Shown here: positions 25,086-32,703 of the stretch, piece by piece
Layout: every line of letters starts with the position of its first letter
How positions within the stretch are numbered: position 1 is the first letter of the stretch
Assembly (NCBI GenBank): GCA_026710655.1
Contig: JAPOQN010000030.1
Coordinates: 18,267 to 82,266, forward strand
Source of the DNA: Chloroflexota bacterium
Lineage (GTDB): Bacteria > Chloroflexota > Dehalococcoidia > Tepidiformales > Tepidiformaceae
Reading direction: 5' to 3'
DNA: 64,000 nt
Translations under genes and position numbers: made by a program
Notes under the pieces: generated by a model
Databases searched by the model: none
What the model saw: the letters and a program-made list of their open reading frames with translations, nothing else
Told to the model about the DNA's origin: nothing

Positions 25086-26267
25086 GTGGAACACGATTCC
25101 CCCGGAGCCGAACGCTTCATCTCGCGGAGCCTCGCCTCTGTGCCCGCAAGCGGCATCCGTAAGTTCTTCGACCTCCTCAGCACCATCGACGACGTCATCT
25201 CCCTCGGTGTCGGCGAACCGGATTATGTAACCCCCGAACCCATCAGCCGCGCCGCCGTCGAGAGCATCGAGAAGGGCGAGACCCACTACACCTCCAACTA
25301 CGGCCTCATGGAGCTCCGCGAGGCCCTCGCCGAGGAGTTGCAGACGCTCTACGGCGTCGCCTACGACCCCGCCACCGAGATCGTCGTCACCAGCGGTTCC
25401 AGCGAAGCCTTCGACATCGCCCTCCGCTCCCTCATCGACGACGGCGACGAGGTGCTCTGCCCCGACCCCAGCTACGTCGCCTACGAGCCCGCCGTGACCA
25501 TGGCCAAGGGCCGCTTCCGCCCCGTCCCCACCAGCGCCGAGCACGAGTTCCGCCTGCTCGCCGGCGACGTATCCGAGCGGGTCACCGAGCACACGAAGGC
25601 GCTTCTCTTCGGCTTCCCCGCCAACCCCACGGGCGCGACCATGGACCGCCCCAGCCTCGAAGCCGTCGCCGAGGTCGCCGCCGCCAACGATCTCGCCGTC
25701 ATCAGCGATGAGCTCTACGCCCGCCTCACCTACGAAGGCGAGCACACGTGCTTCTCCTCGCTCGAGGGCATGCGCGACCGCACCATCCTCATCGGCGGCT
25801 TCAGCAAGACCTACGCCATGACCGGCTGGCGCATCGGCTGGCTCGCCGCCCCCGCCCCGCTCGCCGAGGCCGCCATGAAGGTCCACCAGTACGTGATGAT
25901 GTCGGCCCCAACCGCCGCCCAGTACGCCGCCCTCGCCGCCCTCCAGCACGGCGAAAGCTTCGTCCAGGAAATGCTGGCCGAATACGACCGCCGCCGCCGC
26001 CTCATGGTCGATGGCCTCCACGCCGTCGGCCTCCCCGCCTTCCGCCCCCGCGGCGCCTTCTACGCCTTCCCCGACATCCGCCCCACGGGCATGGACAGCA
26101 CCACCTTCAGCGAGCGCCTTCTCGCCGAGGAGCGCGTCGCCGTCGTGCCCGGCGCCGCCTTCGGCGCCTGTGGCGAGGGCTTTGTGCGCGCCTGCTACGC
26201 CAGCGGCTACGAGCAGATCGAGCGAGCCCTCGAACGCATCGGCCGCTTCGTCCAGCGCAACCGCTAA
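25086..26267 (+). CDS. PLP-dependent class I/II aminotransferase
   Basis: Fold type I aminotransferase of 393 residues. The PLP Lys is in GGFSKTYAMTGWRIGWL, and other family motifs are SLGVGEPDYVTPE near the N-terminus, ETHYTSNYGLMELREALA, GFPANPTG and the C-terminal Arg in GFVRACYASGYEQI that binds the substrate carboxylate. The subgroup is the aspartate/aromatic or alanine transaminase-like branch; the substrate cannot be told. I start at the GTG at 25086 because a GGAAGGA site precedes it; the longer frame to 24993 runs through the hairpin. Confidence 0.9.
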   Translation: MEHDSPGAERFISRSLASVPASGIRKFFDLLSTIDDVISLGVGEPDYVTPEPISRAAVESIEKGETHYTSNYGLMELREALAEELQTLYGVAYDPATEIVVTSGSSEAFDIALRSLIDDGDEVLCPDPSYVAYEPAVTMAKGRFRPVPTSAEHEFRLLAGDVSERVTEHTKALLFGFPANPTGATMDRPSLEAVAEVAAANDLAVISDELYARLTYEGEHTCFSSLEGMRDRTILIGGFSKTYAMTGWRIGWLAAPAPLAEAAMKVHQYVMMSAPTAAQYAALAALQHGESFVQEMLAEYDRRRRLMVDGLHAVGLPAFRPRGAFYAFPDIRPTGMDSTTFSERLLAEERVAVVPGAAFGACGEGFVRACYASGYEQIERALERIGRFVQRNR

Positions 26268-26273
26268 CCGCTC

Positions 26274-26630
26274 GTGGACCCCAACCTCCACCTCGCCGAC
26301 TGGCTCGGCCGTCGCGTTGCCATCGAGATCGATCGCCCCCTCGGCGCCACCCATCCCCGCGAGGCCGACATCCTCTACGAGGTCAACTACGGCTTCGTCC
26401 CCGGCACCCTCGCTCCCGACGGCCACCCCATCGATGCGTACGTCCTCGACGCGGCCGAACCGCTGGAACGGTGCGAGGCCACCGTCATCGCCATCGTCCG
26501 CCGCCGGGACGACGTGGAGGACAAGCTGGTGGCCGTGCTGGACCCGAACAGCGCGTGGGACGCCGCCGGGATTGCGGCTGCCGTCGACTTCCAGGAGCGC
26601 TTCTTCGACTCCTGGCTGGAGTGCCCCTGA
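26274..26630 (+). CDS. short inorganic-pyrophosphatase-family protein
   Basis: A 118-residue member of the soluble family I pyrophosphatase fold. The match covers DILYEVNYGFVPGTLAPDGHPIDAYVLDAAEP and AIVRRRDDVEDKLVAVL. The classic metal motif D-x-D-P-x-D reads D-G-H-P-I-D, so the second metal Asp is His. The usual bacterial enzyme is about 170 residues, but a short group with similar changes exists in Clostridia. Activity therefore is uncertain. It starts with GTG six bases after the aminotransferase stop, suggesting one operon. Confidence 0.75.
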   Translation: MDPNLHLADWLGRRVAIEIDRPLGATHPREADILYEVNYGFVPGTLAPDGHPIDAYVLDAAEPLERCEATVIAIVRRRDDVEDKLVAVLDPNSAWDAAGIAAAVDFQERFFDSWLECP

Positions 26631-26655
26631 CGCTCACCCGAGCCCGTGCTAGACT
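26627..26655 (+). promoter_or_regulatory. promoter of the acyl-CoA dehydrogenase gene, with hairpin in the leader
   Basis: CTGACG (26627-26632) and TAGACT (26650-26655) are 17 bases apart. The start codon is 74 bases after the -10. In the leader, CCCCC (26667-26671) pairs with GGGGG (26677-26681) and is followed within a few bases by TCTTT, an attenuator-like arrangement. Confidence 0.5.
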
Positions 26656-26729
26656 CGCGCGGCTAACCCCCGCGGAGGGGGCGCGTCTTTGTGCGCCCGC
26701 CTCGCGACCCTGATGAAGGACGGACAACG

Positions 26730-27839
26730 ATGGATCTGAGCCTCACCGAAGAGCAAAACCTGATCCGCGACTCGGCGCGCGACTTCCTCGAGAACGAGTG
26801 CCCCGAAGAACACGTGCGGGCCATGGAAGAAGACGAGGCCGGCTACAGCCCAGACCTCTGGAAGAAGATGGCCGGGCTTGGCTGGCAGGGCCTCATGGTT
26901 CCCGAGGAGAACGGCGGCTCCGGCTTCAGCTACTTGGACCTCTGCGTCCTCGTCGAGGAGTTCGGGCGCGCGCTCGTTCCCGGTCCCTTCATCCCCAACG
27001 CCACCTGCGCCGCCTGGCTCGTCGTTGCCGGTAACGAAGCCCAGAAGGCGAAGTACCTCCCCGGCATCGCCAGCGGGACCGCCATCCACACCTACGCTGT
27101 CACCGAGGAATCGGGCCGCTGGGACCGCGCCGGCTACACCCTCACCGCCAGCGCCGATGGCGACAACTACGTGCTCAGTGGCTCGAAGCTCTTCGTGCCC
27201 GACGCCAACGTGGCCGACTACCTGCACGTCATCGCGAATACGCCCGATGGCCGGCTCGCCGACTTCATCATCGCCCGCGACCAGGCCGGCGTGGAGGTCA
27301 ACCTCCTCAAGACCATCGCCAGCGACAAGCAGGCGGAAGTCGTCCTGAACAACGTCAGCGTCGCTGCCGAGGACGTCATGCCCGTCGATGCCGAGACGAG
27401 CATGCGCGGTCGCAACATCGCCGTGAATCTTGAGAACGCCTACCTCGTCGGCCTCGCCCAGAAGGACTTCGAGATCGCCGTCAACTACGCCAAGGAGCGT
27501 GTCCAGTTCGGCCGCCCCATCGGCTCCTTCCAGGCCATCCAGCACAAGGCCGCCGATATGGTCACCGACGTCGACGGCATGCGCTTCATCACCTACAAGG
27601 CCGCCTGGGCCACCAGCGAGAACGAGCCTTCCCAGCACATGGACACGTCCATGGCGAAGGCCTGGTGCAGCGAGGCCAGCCGCCGCGTGGTCGCCCATGG
27701 CCAGCAGATCCACGGCGGCATCGGCTTCACCAAGGACTACATCATCCAGCTCTACTTCCGCCGCCAGAAGCGCGCCGAGCTCTTCTGGGGCGACGCCGAC
27801 TACCACCGCGAGCAAGTCGCGGCCATGCTGGAAATCTAG
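26730..27839 (+). CDS. acyl-CoA dehydrogenase-family protein lacking the usual catalytic Glu
   Basis: Acyl-CoA dehydrogenase fold of 369 residues, with the N-terminal helix LTEEQNLIRDSARDFLENE, the VQFGRPIGSFQAIQHKAADM helix and the QQIHGGIGFTKDYIIQLYFRR stretch. The C-terminal part where most family members carry Y-E-G-T with the catalytic Glu instead reads RAELFWGDADYHREQ. This pattern is typical of one subunit of alpha2beta2 FadE pairs such as those acting on steroid side chains. Its partner could be the 32704-33876 gene. The ATG at 26730 follows AAGGACGG. Confidence 0.85.
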   Translation: MDLSLTEEQNLIRDSARDFLENECPEEHVRAMEEDEAGYSPDLWKKMAGLGWQGLMVPEENGGSGFSYLDLCVLVEEFGRALVPGPFIPNATCAAWLVVAGNEAQKAKYLPGIASGTAIHTYAVTEESGRWDRAGYTLTASADGDNYVLSGSKLFVPDANVADYLHVIANTPDGRLADFIIARDQAGVEVNLLKTIASDKQAEVVLNNVSVAAEDVMPVDAETSMRGRNIAVNLENAYLVGLAQKDFEIAVNYAKERVQFGRPIGSFQAIQHKAADMVTDVDGMRFITYKAAWATSENEPSQHMDTSMAKAWCSEASRRVVAHGQQIHGGIGFTKDYIIQLYFRRQKRAELFWGDADYHREQVAAMLEI

Positions 27840-27862
27840 CTCCAACAGCCGGAAACCTGTTG

Positions 27863-27890
27863 AAAGGCCCCGCCGATTGGCGGGGCCTTT
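27863..27890. terminator. bidirectional intrinsic terminator
   Basis: Twelve-base perfect stem AAAGGCCCCGCC/GGCGGGGCCTTT with loop GATT, lying 23 bases after the acyl-CoA dehydrogenase stop and 4 bases beyond the convergent vapC stop. The A and T ends make it usable on both strands. Confidence 0.8.
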
Positions 27891-27894
27891 CGCG

Positions 27895-28329
27895 TCACTC
27901 CAGCGGGTCGATCACCGTCAGGAACGGGAAGCGGTGAAAGTCGCGGTCATTCGTACAGATTTGACTGATCCCGTGTTCTCGAAGCACGACAGCAATGTGG
28001 ACATCATGGGCGAAGTTCCCCCGCACTTCGGGCAACTCTGCGAGCGTCTGGCTGAGCAGGGCTGAATGCCGGCTCGTCGCGGTGAGCATTTCGAATCCGG
28101 GTGACTCCAGAAGGCCACGGATGAAACCCCACGACTGACTCGACGTCAGTGGCGAGGCGAAGGCGCCGGGCCGCGTGCTCACCCGCAAGAACTCGTAGAT
28201 CACGCTCCACGTCAGGAAAGTCGGGGTTGCATCGAGGCGCCACGCTTCGAGCTTTCGCCGGCAAACATCTCGATACTCGGAACGCGCGTTGACGGCATAA
28301 AGAAGCACATTCGTGTCGACCGCTAACAC
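27895..28329 (-). CDS. vapC: PIN-domain toxin, VapC type
   Basis: A 144-residue PIN RNase with its acidic metal-site residues: D5 in MLAVDTNVLLYAV, Glu in VIYEFLRV, and the C-terminal Asp pair in FAHDVHIAV and CTNDRDF. Such enzymes cleave specific RNAs, often tRNA or rRNA. It starts with GTG directly after the antitoxin stop, with no spacer, which is typical of a TA operon. Confidence 0.88.
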   Translation of the reverse strand: MLAVDTNVLLYAVNARSEYRDVCRRKLEAWRLDATPTFLTWSVIYEFLRVSTRPGAFASPLTSSQSWGFIRGLLESPGFEMLTATSRHSALLSQTLAELPEVRGNFAHDVHIAVVLREHGISQICTNDRDFHRFPFLTVIDPLE

Positions 28330-28722
28330 CTACGCTTCGTCCGTCGCATCGTGTGCCTCTGGATCGTAGGGCGCCACGTCCTCCGCCGCGACGAGCTGCC
28401 CCGGCTCCAGCGTGCCGGCGGCACTGTCTGCGGTGCTCGCCGGCCTGGCCCCGTAGAGGCGCTCATCCCGTTCCCGGTCCAGCACTTCGTACAGAGCCTC
28501 GCGGTCGGCCACGTCCACGAGTGGCTCTCCCATGTCGTAGAGGGGCAGGGGCGGAAGCGTCTCAGCGGCGCGAGCGGGAGCCTCGCCTTCCGCCAGGATC
28601 CGCCGGATCCCAGCCTCGACGAGCGCGCCCATGGTCGTCTTGCGCCTGATGGCCTCTTCCTTCAGCCGCGCCATGGTTGCCTCATCAAGATTGAGTGTCG
28701 TCTTCTTCATATGGGCAACCAT
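28330..28722 (-). CDS. vapB: ribbon-helix-helix antitoxin, VapB type
   Basis: A 130-residue antitoxin. The N-terminal RHH DNA-binding unit is KKTTLNLDEATMARLKEEAIRRKTTMGALVEAG. The remaining long acidic tail would wrap the VapC toxin. Start could be the ATG at 28722, which has a GGTGGG ribosome site, or the ATG at 28710; the promoter region carries a palindrome overlapping the first start, so this antitoxin probably represses its own operon. Confidence 0.82.
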   Translation of the reverse strand: MVAHMKKTTLNLDEATMARLKEEAIRRKTTMGALVEAGIRRILAEGEAPARAAETLPPLPLYDMGEPLVDVADREALYEVLDRERDERLYGARPASTADSAAGTLEPGQLVAAEDVAPYDPEAHDATDEA

Positions 28723-28734
28723 ATACCATTGCCC
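28713..28734. promoter_or_regulatory. palindromic operator at the vapBC start
   Basis: A 22-base inverted repeat with six-base arms GGGCAA/TTGCCC around a TATA centre; the centre also holds a direct repeat ACCAT..ACCAT. It spans the upstream vapB start codon, as expected for autorepression by an RHH antitoxin. Confidence 0.5.
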
Positions 28735-28764
28735 ACCGCATCACAAGTACCTTCCCCAGAATCC

Positions 28765-29076
28765 CTAGTGGGGGTGCGGATGCCCGTGCGAATGCCCGCC
28801 GGGGCCGTGGCTATGGCCATGGTGGGTGAGGTCATCCGTGCCGCCGGCATCGAGGTCGCCGTCGCCATCCGCCTCGCCATCACCGCCGTCTTCCCAGGGA
28901 GCGGGACCATCGCCCACCCCCGCCTCGGCGCGACCCACCACCGCGAAGTTCCCGATGATCTTCTTCGCCTGTGCGCCGCAGCCGGGGCAGGGCGCGAGCT
29001 GCAGGGCGTCGCCCATCGGCATGCGCTTTTCGAAACGCTCACCGCAATCCGGGCACTGGTATTCGTAGAGAGCCAT
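28765..29076 (-). CDS. FmdB-family zinc ribbon protein with His-rich tail
   Basis: A 103-residue protein. The N-terminal FmdB zinc ribbon is MALYEYQCPDCGERFEK plus a second CPGC pair. After an acidic Asp/Gly linker the last 20 residues are His-rich with HGH, HSH and HPH repeats, which should bind zinc, nickel or copper. FmdB proteins are considered regulators or metal sensors; the His tail is not typical and suggests metal buffering. Confidence 0.85.
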   Translation of the reverse strand: MALYEYQCPDCGERFEKRMPMGDALQLAPCPGCGAQAKKIIGNFAVVGRAEAGVGDGPAPWEDGGDGEADGDGDLDAGGTDDLTHHGHSHGPGGHSHGHPHPH

Positions 29077-29107
29077 GCCGGGATGGTGGAGAGGGTCGCC
29101 CGCTAGG

Positions 29108-29359
29108 TCAACCCGAGCGGGAGTTGCGCTCCCGTTCGTACGGACCCGAGCGCCGCGCCACCTGGCGGAACCGGTCGAAGTTGCCGTCGAAGCTGCGGAT
29201 GGCGGAGCCGCGCCGTACCCCCTGGTGCTCGCAGGCGCTGCCGACGGAGCAGCTGGCGCAGCAATAGCGCCGGGTCGCCATCATGTGCGGGTCACCCTCG
29301 ATGGGCGTCAGGCAGCGCTCACAGCGCATCGTTTCGGGCACGGCAACCTCCACGCGCAT
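29108..29359 (-). CDS. small Cys-rich protein, probably metal-binding
   Basis: Up to 83 residues from the ATG at 29359 (the reading frame is open to 29413). Two Cys clusters, CERC and CCASC with a later C in GSACEHQG, plus His residues, could bind one or two zinc ions, like a degenerate ribbon. I do not recognise the family. It is on the same strand as the FmdB gene and ends 31 bases upstream of it, so they may be co-transcribed. Confidence 0.55.
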   Translation of the reverse strand: MRVEVAVPETMRCERCLTPIEGDPHMMATRRYCCASCSVGSACEHQGVRRGSAIRSFDGNFDRFRQVARRSGPYERERNSRSG

Positions 29360-29430
29360 TCTCCGCGCCTGCGCCCATCGGCGAAAGGGGCAGGCTGGCC
29401 CGCGCCCTGCCACTCCGTCATGCTTGAGTC

Positions 29431-29997
29431 ATGGTTCGCATCAATCGCGTCTACACCCGCGCCGGCGACGATGGCACGACCGCCCTCGCCGGAGGCCAGC
29501 GCGTTCCCAAGGAGAGCCTCCGCATCGAGGCCTACGGCACCGTCGACGAGCTGAACAGCGCCATCGGGATCGCCGTCGCTTCCGGCCTCGAGGCGCCTCT
29601 GGCCGAGCCCTTCGGCGTGATCCAGCAGGTGCTCTTCAACCTCGGCGCCGAACTCGCCACCCCCCGCCAGCCCGACGACGAGGTAACCGGGCCCCACGTC
29701 GAGAGCCGCCACGTTGACCAGCTTGAAGCCTGGATCGACGGCTGGAACGACGACCTCGAACCCCTTACCAGCTTCGTCCTCCCCGGCGGCGACCCCACCG
29801 CCGCCCACCTCCACCTCGCCCGCACCATCTGTCGCCGCGCCGAACGCCTCACGTTCGCCCTCAGCCGCGAGGAGCATGTGGGCGAGTTCGTCGCCGCCTA
29901 CCTCAACCGCCTCAGCGACCTGCTCTTCGTCGCCTCCCGCCTCCAGAACCAACTTAGCGGCCACGGCGACGTGCTCTGGGATTCGCGCAGGTTCTAG
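29431..29997 (+). CDS. PduO-type cob(I)alamin adenosyltransferase
   Basis: ATP:cob(I)alamin adenosyltransferase of 188 residues that makes coenzyme B12. The N-terminal ATP loop is RVYTRAGDDGTTALAGGQRVPKESLRIEAYGTVDELNSAIG, and FVLPGGDPTAAHLHLARTICRRAER and YLNRLSDLLFVASR are the other classic motifs. Adenosylcobalamin would be needed by ethylmalonyl-CoA and methylmalonyl-CoA mutases of the pathway hinted at by the ccr cluster. It is convergent with nnrE, with a three-base gap. Confidence 0.95.
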   Translation: MVRINRVYTRAGDDGTTALAGGQRVPKESLRIEAYGTVDELNSAIGIAVASGLEAPLAEPFGVIQQVLFNLGAELATPRQPDDEVTGPHVESRHVDQLEAWIDGWNDDLEPLTSFVLPGGDPTAAHLHLARTICRRAERLTFALSREEHVGEFVAAYLNRLSDLLFVASRLQNQLSGHGDVLWDSRRF

Positions 29998-30000
29998 CCG

Positions 30001-30777
30001 CTACCGCCGCAACCGCACGATGTGCCCGTCCGCGAACACCCCTCGCGTGCTGATCCCCAGCCGCTCGTACGCCGCTCGCGGCACACCCAGGTCTGCGGCG
30101 TAAATCTCGCCGACCTGCTTCGCGCAGACCGGTAGCACCTGGCCCGTCTTCGGTAGGTCGAAGACCAGCGTCGTCGCTGCCGTCACCGAAGGGCTGCTGA
30201 CCACGCCCGTGCCCGCGTTCACCCCCGTGGGTATATCCAGCGCGAGGATCGGCCGCCGTGCCGCGCCCGCGATCTCCGTGACCGCCGCCGCGAGGCCCGT
30301 CGGCGCACCCTCGAGCCCGTATCCCACGAGCGCGTCGACCACCAGGTCCGCGCGCTGCAGGTGGTCCTCGGCGGTGTGCTCGCTGGTGTCGCTATCGTGC
30401 GGCTCGGCGATCCCCGACTCCGACAGGATGTGCAGGTGCCGCCGCGTCACGAAGCTCATCTGCGTCTCCACCTCGCCCAGCAGCGGCTCCGCCTGGACCC
30501 CCCAGTTGTCGAGGTGCCGCACCGCACAGAGCCCCGCCGCTCCCACGTGTCCGCCACCCGCCAGCACCACCACCCGCTGCCCCTTGGCGCTGCCGCCCAG
30601 CATCGCCAGCACGAACTGCGCCGTCGCCTGCCCCGCGTTCTCGACCGCCTGCAGGATGTCGTAGTGAAACACTTCCTGGGCGGCGCGCTGAACCTCCCGC
30701 ATCTGACCGGGGGTCACGGTCGGGGTGTCCTTCAGCTTCCGCTGGGGAAAGCCGCCGGGATCCTGTTTCACCGCCAT
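30001..30777 (-). CDS. nnrE: NAD(P)H-hydrate epimerase
   Basis: YjeF N-terminal (NnrE) domain protein of 258 residues that epimerises damaged NAD(P)HX. VENAGQATAQFV, the glycine-rich VVVLAGGGHVGAAGLCAVRHL, DLVVDALVGYGLEGAP and LALDIPTGVNAGTG are typical, including the K+-site Asp. It lacks the fused C-terminal dehydratase domain (NnrD) found in E. coli, so a separate dehydratase is expected. ATG 30777 is 14 bases after the queF stop on the same strand. Confidence 0.92.
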   Translation of the reverse strand: MAVKQDPGGFPQRKLKDTPTVTPGQMREVQRAAQEVFHYDILQAVENAGQATAQFVLAMLGGSAKGQRVVVLAGGGHVGAAGLCAVRHLDNWGVQAEPLLGEVETQMSFVTRRHLHILSESGIAEPHDSDTSEHTAEDHLQRADLVVDALVGYGLEGAPTGLAAAVTEIAGAARRPILALDIPTGVNAGTGVVSSPSVTAATTLVFDLPKTGQVLPVCAKQVGEIYAADLGVPRAAYERLGISTRGVFADGHIVRLRR

Positions 30778-30791
30778 GAGAGGGACCGATG

Positions 30792-31157
30792 CTACGCCTG
30801 CGGATGCATCGCGGTCACCCGCGCCGTGATGCCCCCGCGGGCGTGAAAGTCCCCGATGACCGTCGCCCGCCGCGGGGCGATGGCCGCCACCACGTCGTCG
30901 AGGATGACGTTCACCACGTCCTCGTAGAAGATGCCTCGCTGGCGGAACGCCTGCAGATAGAACTTGAAGCTGCGTAGCTCGATGCAGCGCGCCTCGGGCA
31001 CATAGATCAGCGTGATCGTCCCGAAATCCGGCTGCCCCGTCATCGGACATACGCTCGTGAACTCAGGCGCGTCGAAGCGGATCTCGTAATCACGCCCCGG
31101 GTGCTGGTTCTCGAAGGAGTCGATCGTGCCGTCGGTGGCGAATTCGTTGGCGCCCAT
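30792..31157 (-). CDS. queF: NADPH-dependent 7-cyano-7-deazaguanine (preQ0) reductase
   Basis: Reduces preQ0 to preQ1 in queuosine synthesis. The 121-residue unimodular form has the catalytic Cys in EFTSVCPMTGQPDFG, the Asp a few residues later, and the QueF motif E-L-R-S-F-K-F-Y-L-Q-A-F-R. I start at the ATG at 31157. The upstream neighbour on the same strand encodes a YhhQ transporter for queuosine precursors, which supports the call. Confidence 0.94.
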   Translation of the reverse strand: MGANEFATDGTIDSFENQHPGRDYEIRFDAPEFTSVCPMTGQPDFGTITLIYVPEARCIELRSFKFYLQAFRQRGIFYEDVVNVILDDVVAAIAPRRATVIGDFHARGGITARVTAMHPQA

Positions 31158-31201
31158 CCGCGCCAGCGTGCGACTCGCGGAGCGAGCGCGCAAGCGCCCG
31201 C

Positions 31202-31951
31202 CTACCGCTTCAGGGTCAGTCCAAAGGGAAGCGGAATCGGGCTGAAGTCCGTGTCGGTGTCGTAGACATCCACGCCTTCGAGCCGCTTCATCGTGTTCAC
31301 CACGTAGTAAGTCAGCGGTGTCGCGACAACTTCGTAGACCGTCTTGATCACCCACGCCCGCCAGACGAACGCCCAGAGCGCCTCGCCGTTCGCGATCGTG
31401 GCGGTCCCGAAGAACGCGATCGTGAGGAAGACGGCCGAGTCCAGCCCCTGCCCGACGATCGTGGAGCCGATTGTCCGAGTCCACAGGAACCGTCCCTGCG
31501 TGGCCCGCTTCAGCCGCGCCAGCACGTACGAGTTCGCGAACTCCCCCACGAGGAATGCGACGAAGCTGCCGCCAACGATCCGCCACGTCTGCCCCAGAAT
31601 CGACTCGTAGGCCTCCTGGTCGGCCCAGAAGGGCGCTGCCGGAACCTCCTGGGCGATCACGATCGCCAGCACGACCATCGCGTTCGCGAAGAACCCCGTC
31701 CAGATGACCCGCCGCGCAACGGAGTAGCCGTACACCTCCGTGAGGATGTCGCCGATGATGTACGAGACCGGGAAGATGATGACCGCAGCCGGCTGGAAGT
31801 AGTCGAACGCCCCGCCAACCAACCCCGAGATGTTCACTATCTTGATCGCGATGATGTTCGAGACGATCAGCGCACCCGCGAATATGACGGCCACGGGCAT
31901 CAGGTAGCGGAAGTGGCGCTCTCCGGCTTCCGTCATCATCGTCTGGGTCAT
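31202..31951 (-). CDS. yhhQ: queuosine precursor transporter (VUT/DUF165 family)
   Basis: A 249-residue membrane protein with about six helices. The family pattern includes SNIIAIKIVNISG, the polar VSYIIGDILTEVYGYSVARRVI segment and GQGLDSAVFLTIAFFG. YhhQ proteins import queuosine precursors such as preQ0 or preQ1. It is the first gene of a presumed yhhQ-queF-nnrE operon. A TAGAAT -10-like hexamer lies nine bases before its ATG. Confidence 0.92.
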   Translation of the reverse strand: MTQTMMTEAGERHFRYLMPVAVIFAGALIVSNIIAIKIVNISGLVGGAFDYFQPAAVIIFPVSYIIGDILTEVYGYSVARRVIWTGFFANAMVVLAIVIAQEVPAAPFWADQEAYESILGQTWRIVGGSFVAFLVGEFANSYVLARLKRATQGRFLWTRTIGSTIVGQGLDSAVFLTIAFFGTATIANGEALWAFVWRAWVIKTVYEVVATPLTYYVVNTMKRLEGVDVYDTDTDFSPIPLPFGLTLKR

Positions 31952-31992
31952 GGAGCGCCGATTCTAGCAGCCCGCGAGCCACCCTCCCGCGC

Positions 31993-31998
31993 TACCAT
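31993..31998 (+). promoter_or_regulatory. -10 box (TACCAT) placed for a leaderless DUF402 gene
   Basis: TACCAT is followed by six bases and the ATG at 32005; no ribosome-binding site is present. Confidence 0.5.
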
Positions 31999-32004
31999 GG
32001 CTGC

Positions 32005-32694
32005 ATGACCGCGCCCGGCGAGACCCGTTTCCGCCCCGGCCAGCCGATCCTCCACCGCACGCCCTTCATCCCCGAGAACGGCGCCTCCCCGCCCGTCATC
32101 GCCGACGTGCGCCCCACGGTTGTCGTCGAGGACAGCGACGCACTGGTCACCCTCTGGCTGCCCGAGGGAACCCCCACGAAGCGCTCCCTGCCGCTCGATC
32201 CCCACCAGCCCAAGCCCTGGCTCGAAGGCGAGTGGGACCTGGTCGACGGCACCTGGCCCTGGCACACCCTGATGTTCATGGTGCCCGGCCAGTGGCGTGC
32301 GACCTGGGCCTGGTGGATGCCCGACTGGGAGTTCATTGGCTGGTACGTGAACCTCGAGGAGCCGCTCCTGCGTACGCCTCTCGGCTTCGACTCCCGCGAC
32401 CTCCAGCTCGATGTCCTCGTCAACCCCGAACGCCGCTGGCAGTGGAAGGACGATGACGACCTCACGCGCTGCCTCGACCTCGGCATCATCTCGGAGCCCG
32501 TCGCCAGGCGCGTCCGCGCCGAAGGCGAGGCCGCCATCGTCGACATCGAGCACGGCGCCTGGCCCTTCACCGACGACATGCGCGACTGGCGCCCCGACCC
32601 CGACTGGCCCACCCCCACCTACGCCCACATCCCCGAGGACCAGCTCCTCGCCATCCACGACGAGGCCCACTGGGCCAACCCCAACCGCCTCTAG
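32005..32694 (+). CDS. DUF402-domain protein (FomD-like phosphohydrolase family)
   Basis: A 229-residue protein. The core has the DUF402 pattern: FMVPGQWRATWAWWMPDWEFIGWYVNLEEP, then DSRDLQLDVLVNPERRWQWKDDDDL with the metal-binding acidic cluster. FomD-like proteins hydrolyse nucleotidylated phosphonates, and a related DUF402 protein is a nucleoside-diphosphatase; the substrate here is unknown. It ends nine bases before the convergent acyl-CoA dehydrogenase gene. Confidence 0.85.
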   Translation: MTAPGETRFRPGQPILHRTPFIPENGASPPVIADVRPTVVVEDSDALVTLWLPEGTPTKRSLPLDPHQPKPWLEGEWDLVDGTWPWHTLMFMVPGQWRATWAWWMPDWEFIGWYVNLEEPLLRTPLGFDSRDLQLDVLVNPERRWQWKDDDDLTRCLDLGIISEPVARRVRAEGEAAIVDIEHGAWPFTDDMRDWRPDPDWPTPTYAHIPEDQLLAIHDEAHWANPNRL

Positions 32695-32703
32695 CCGAAG
32701 GGC

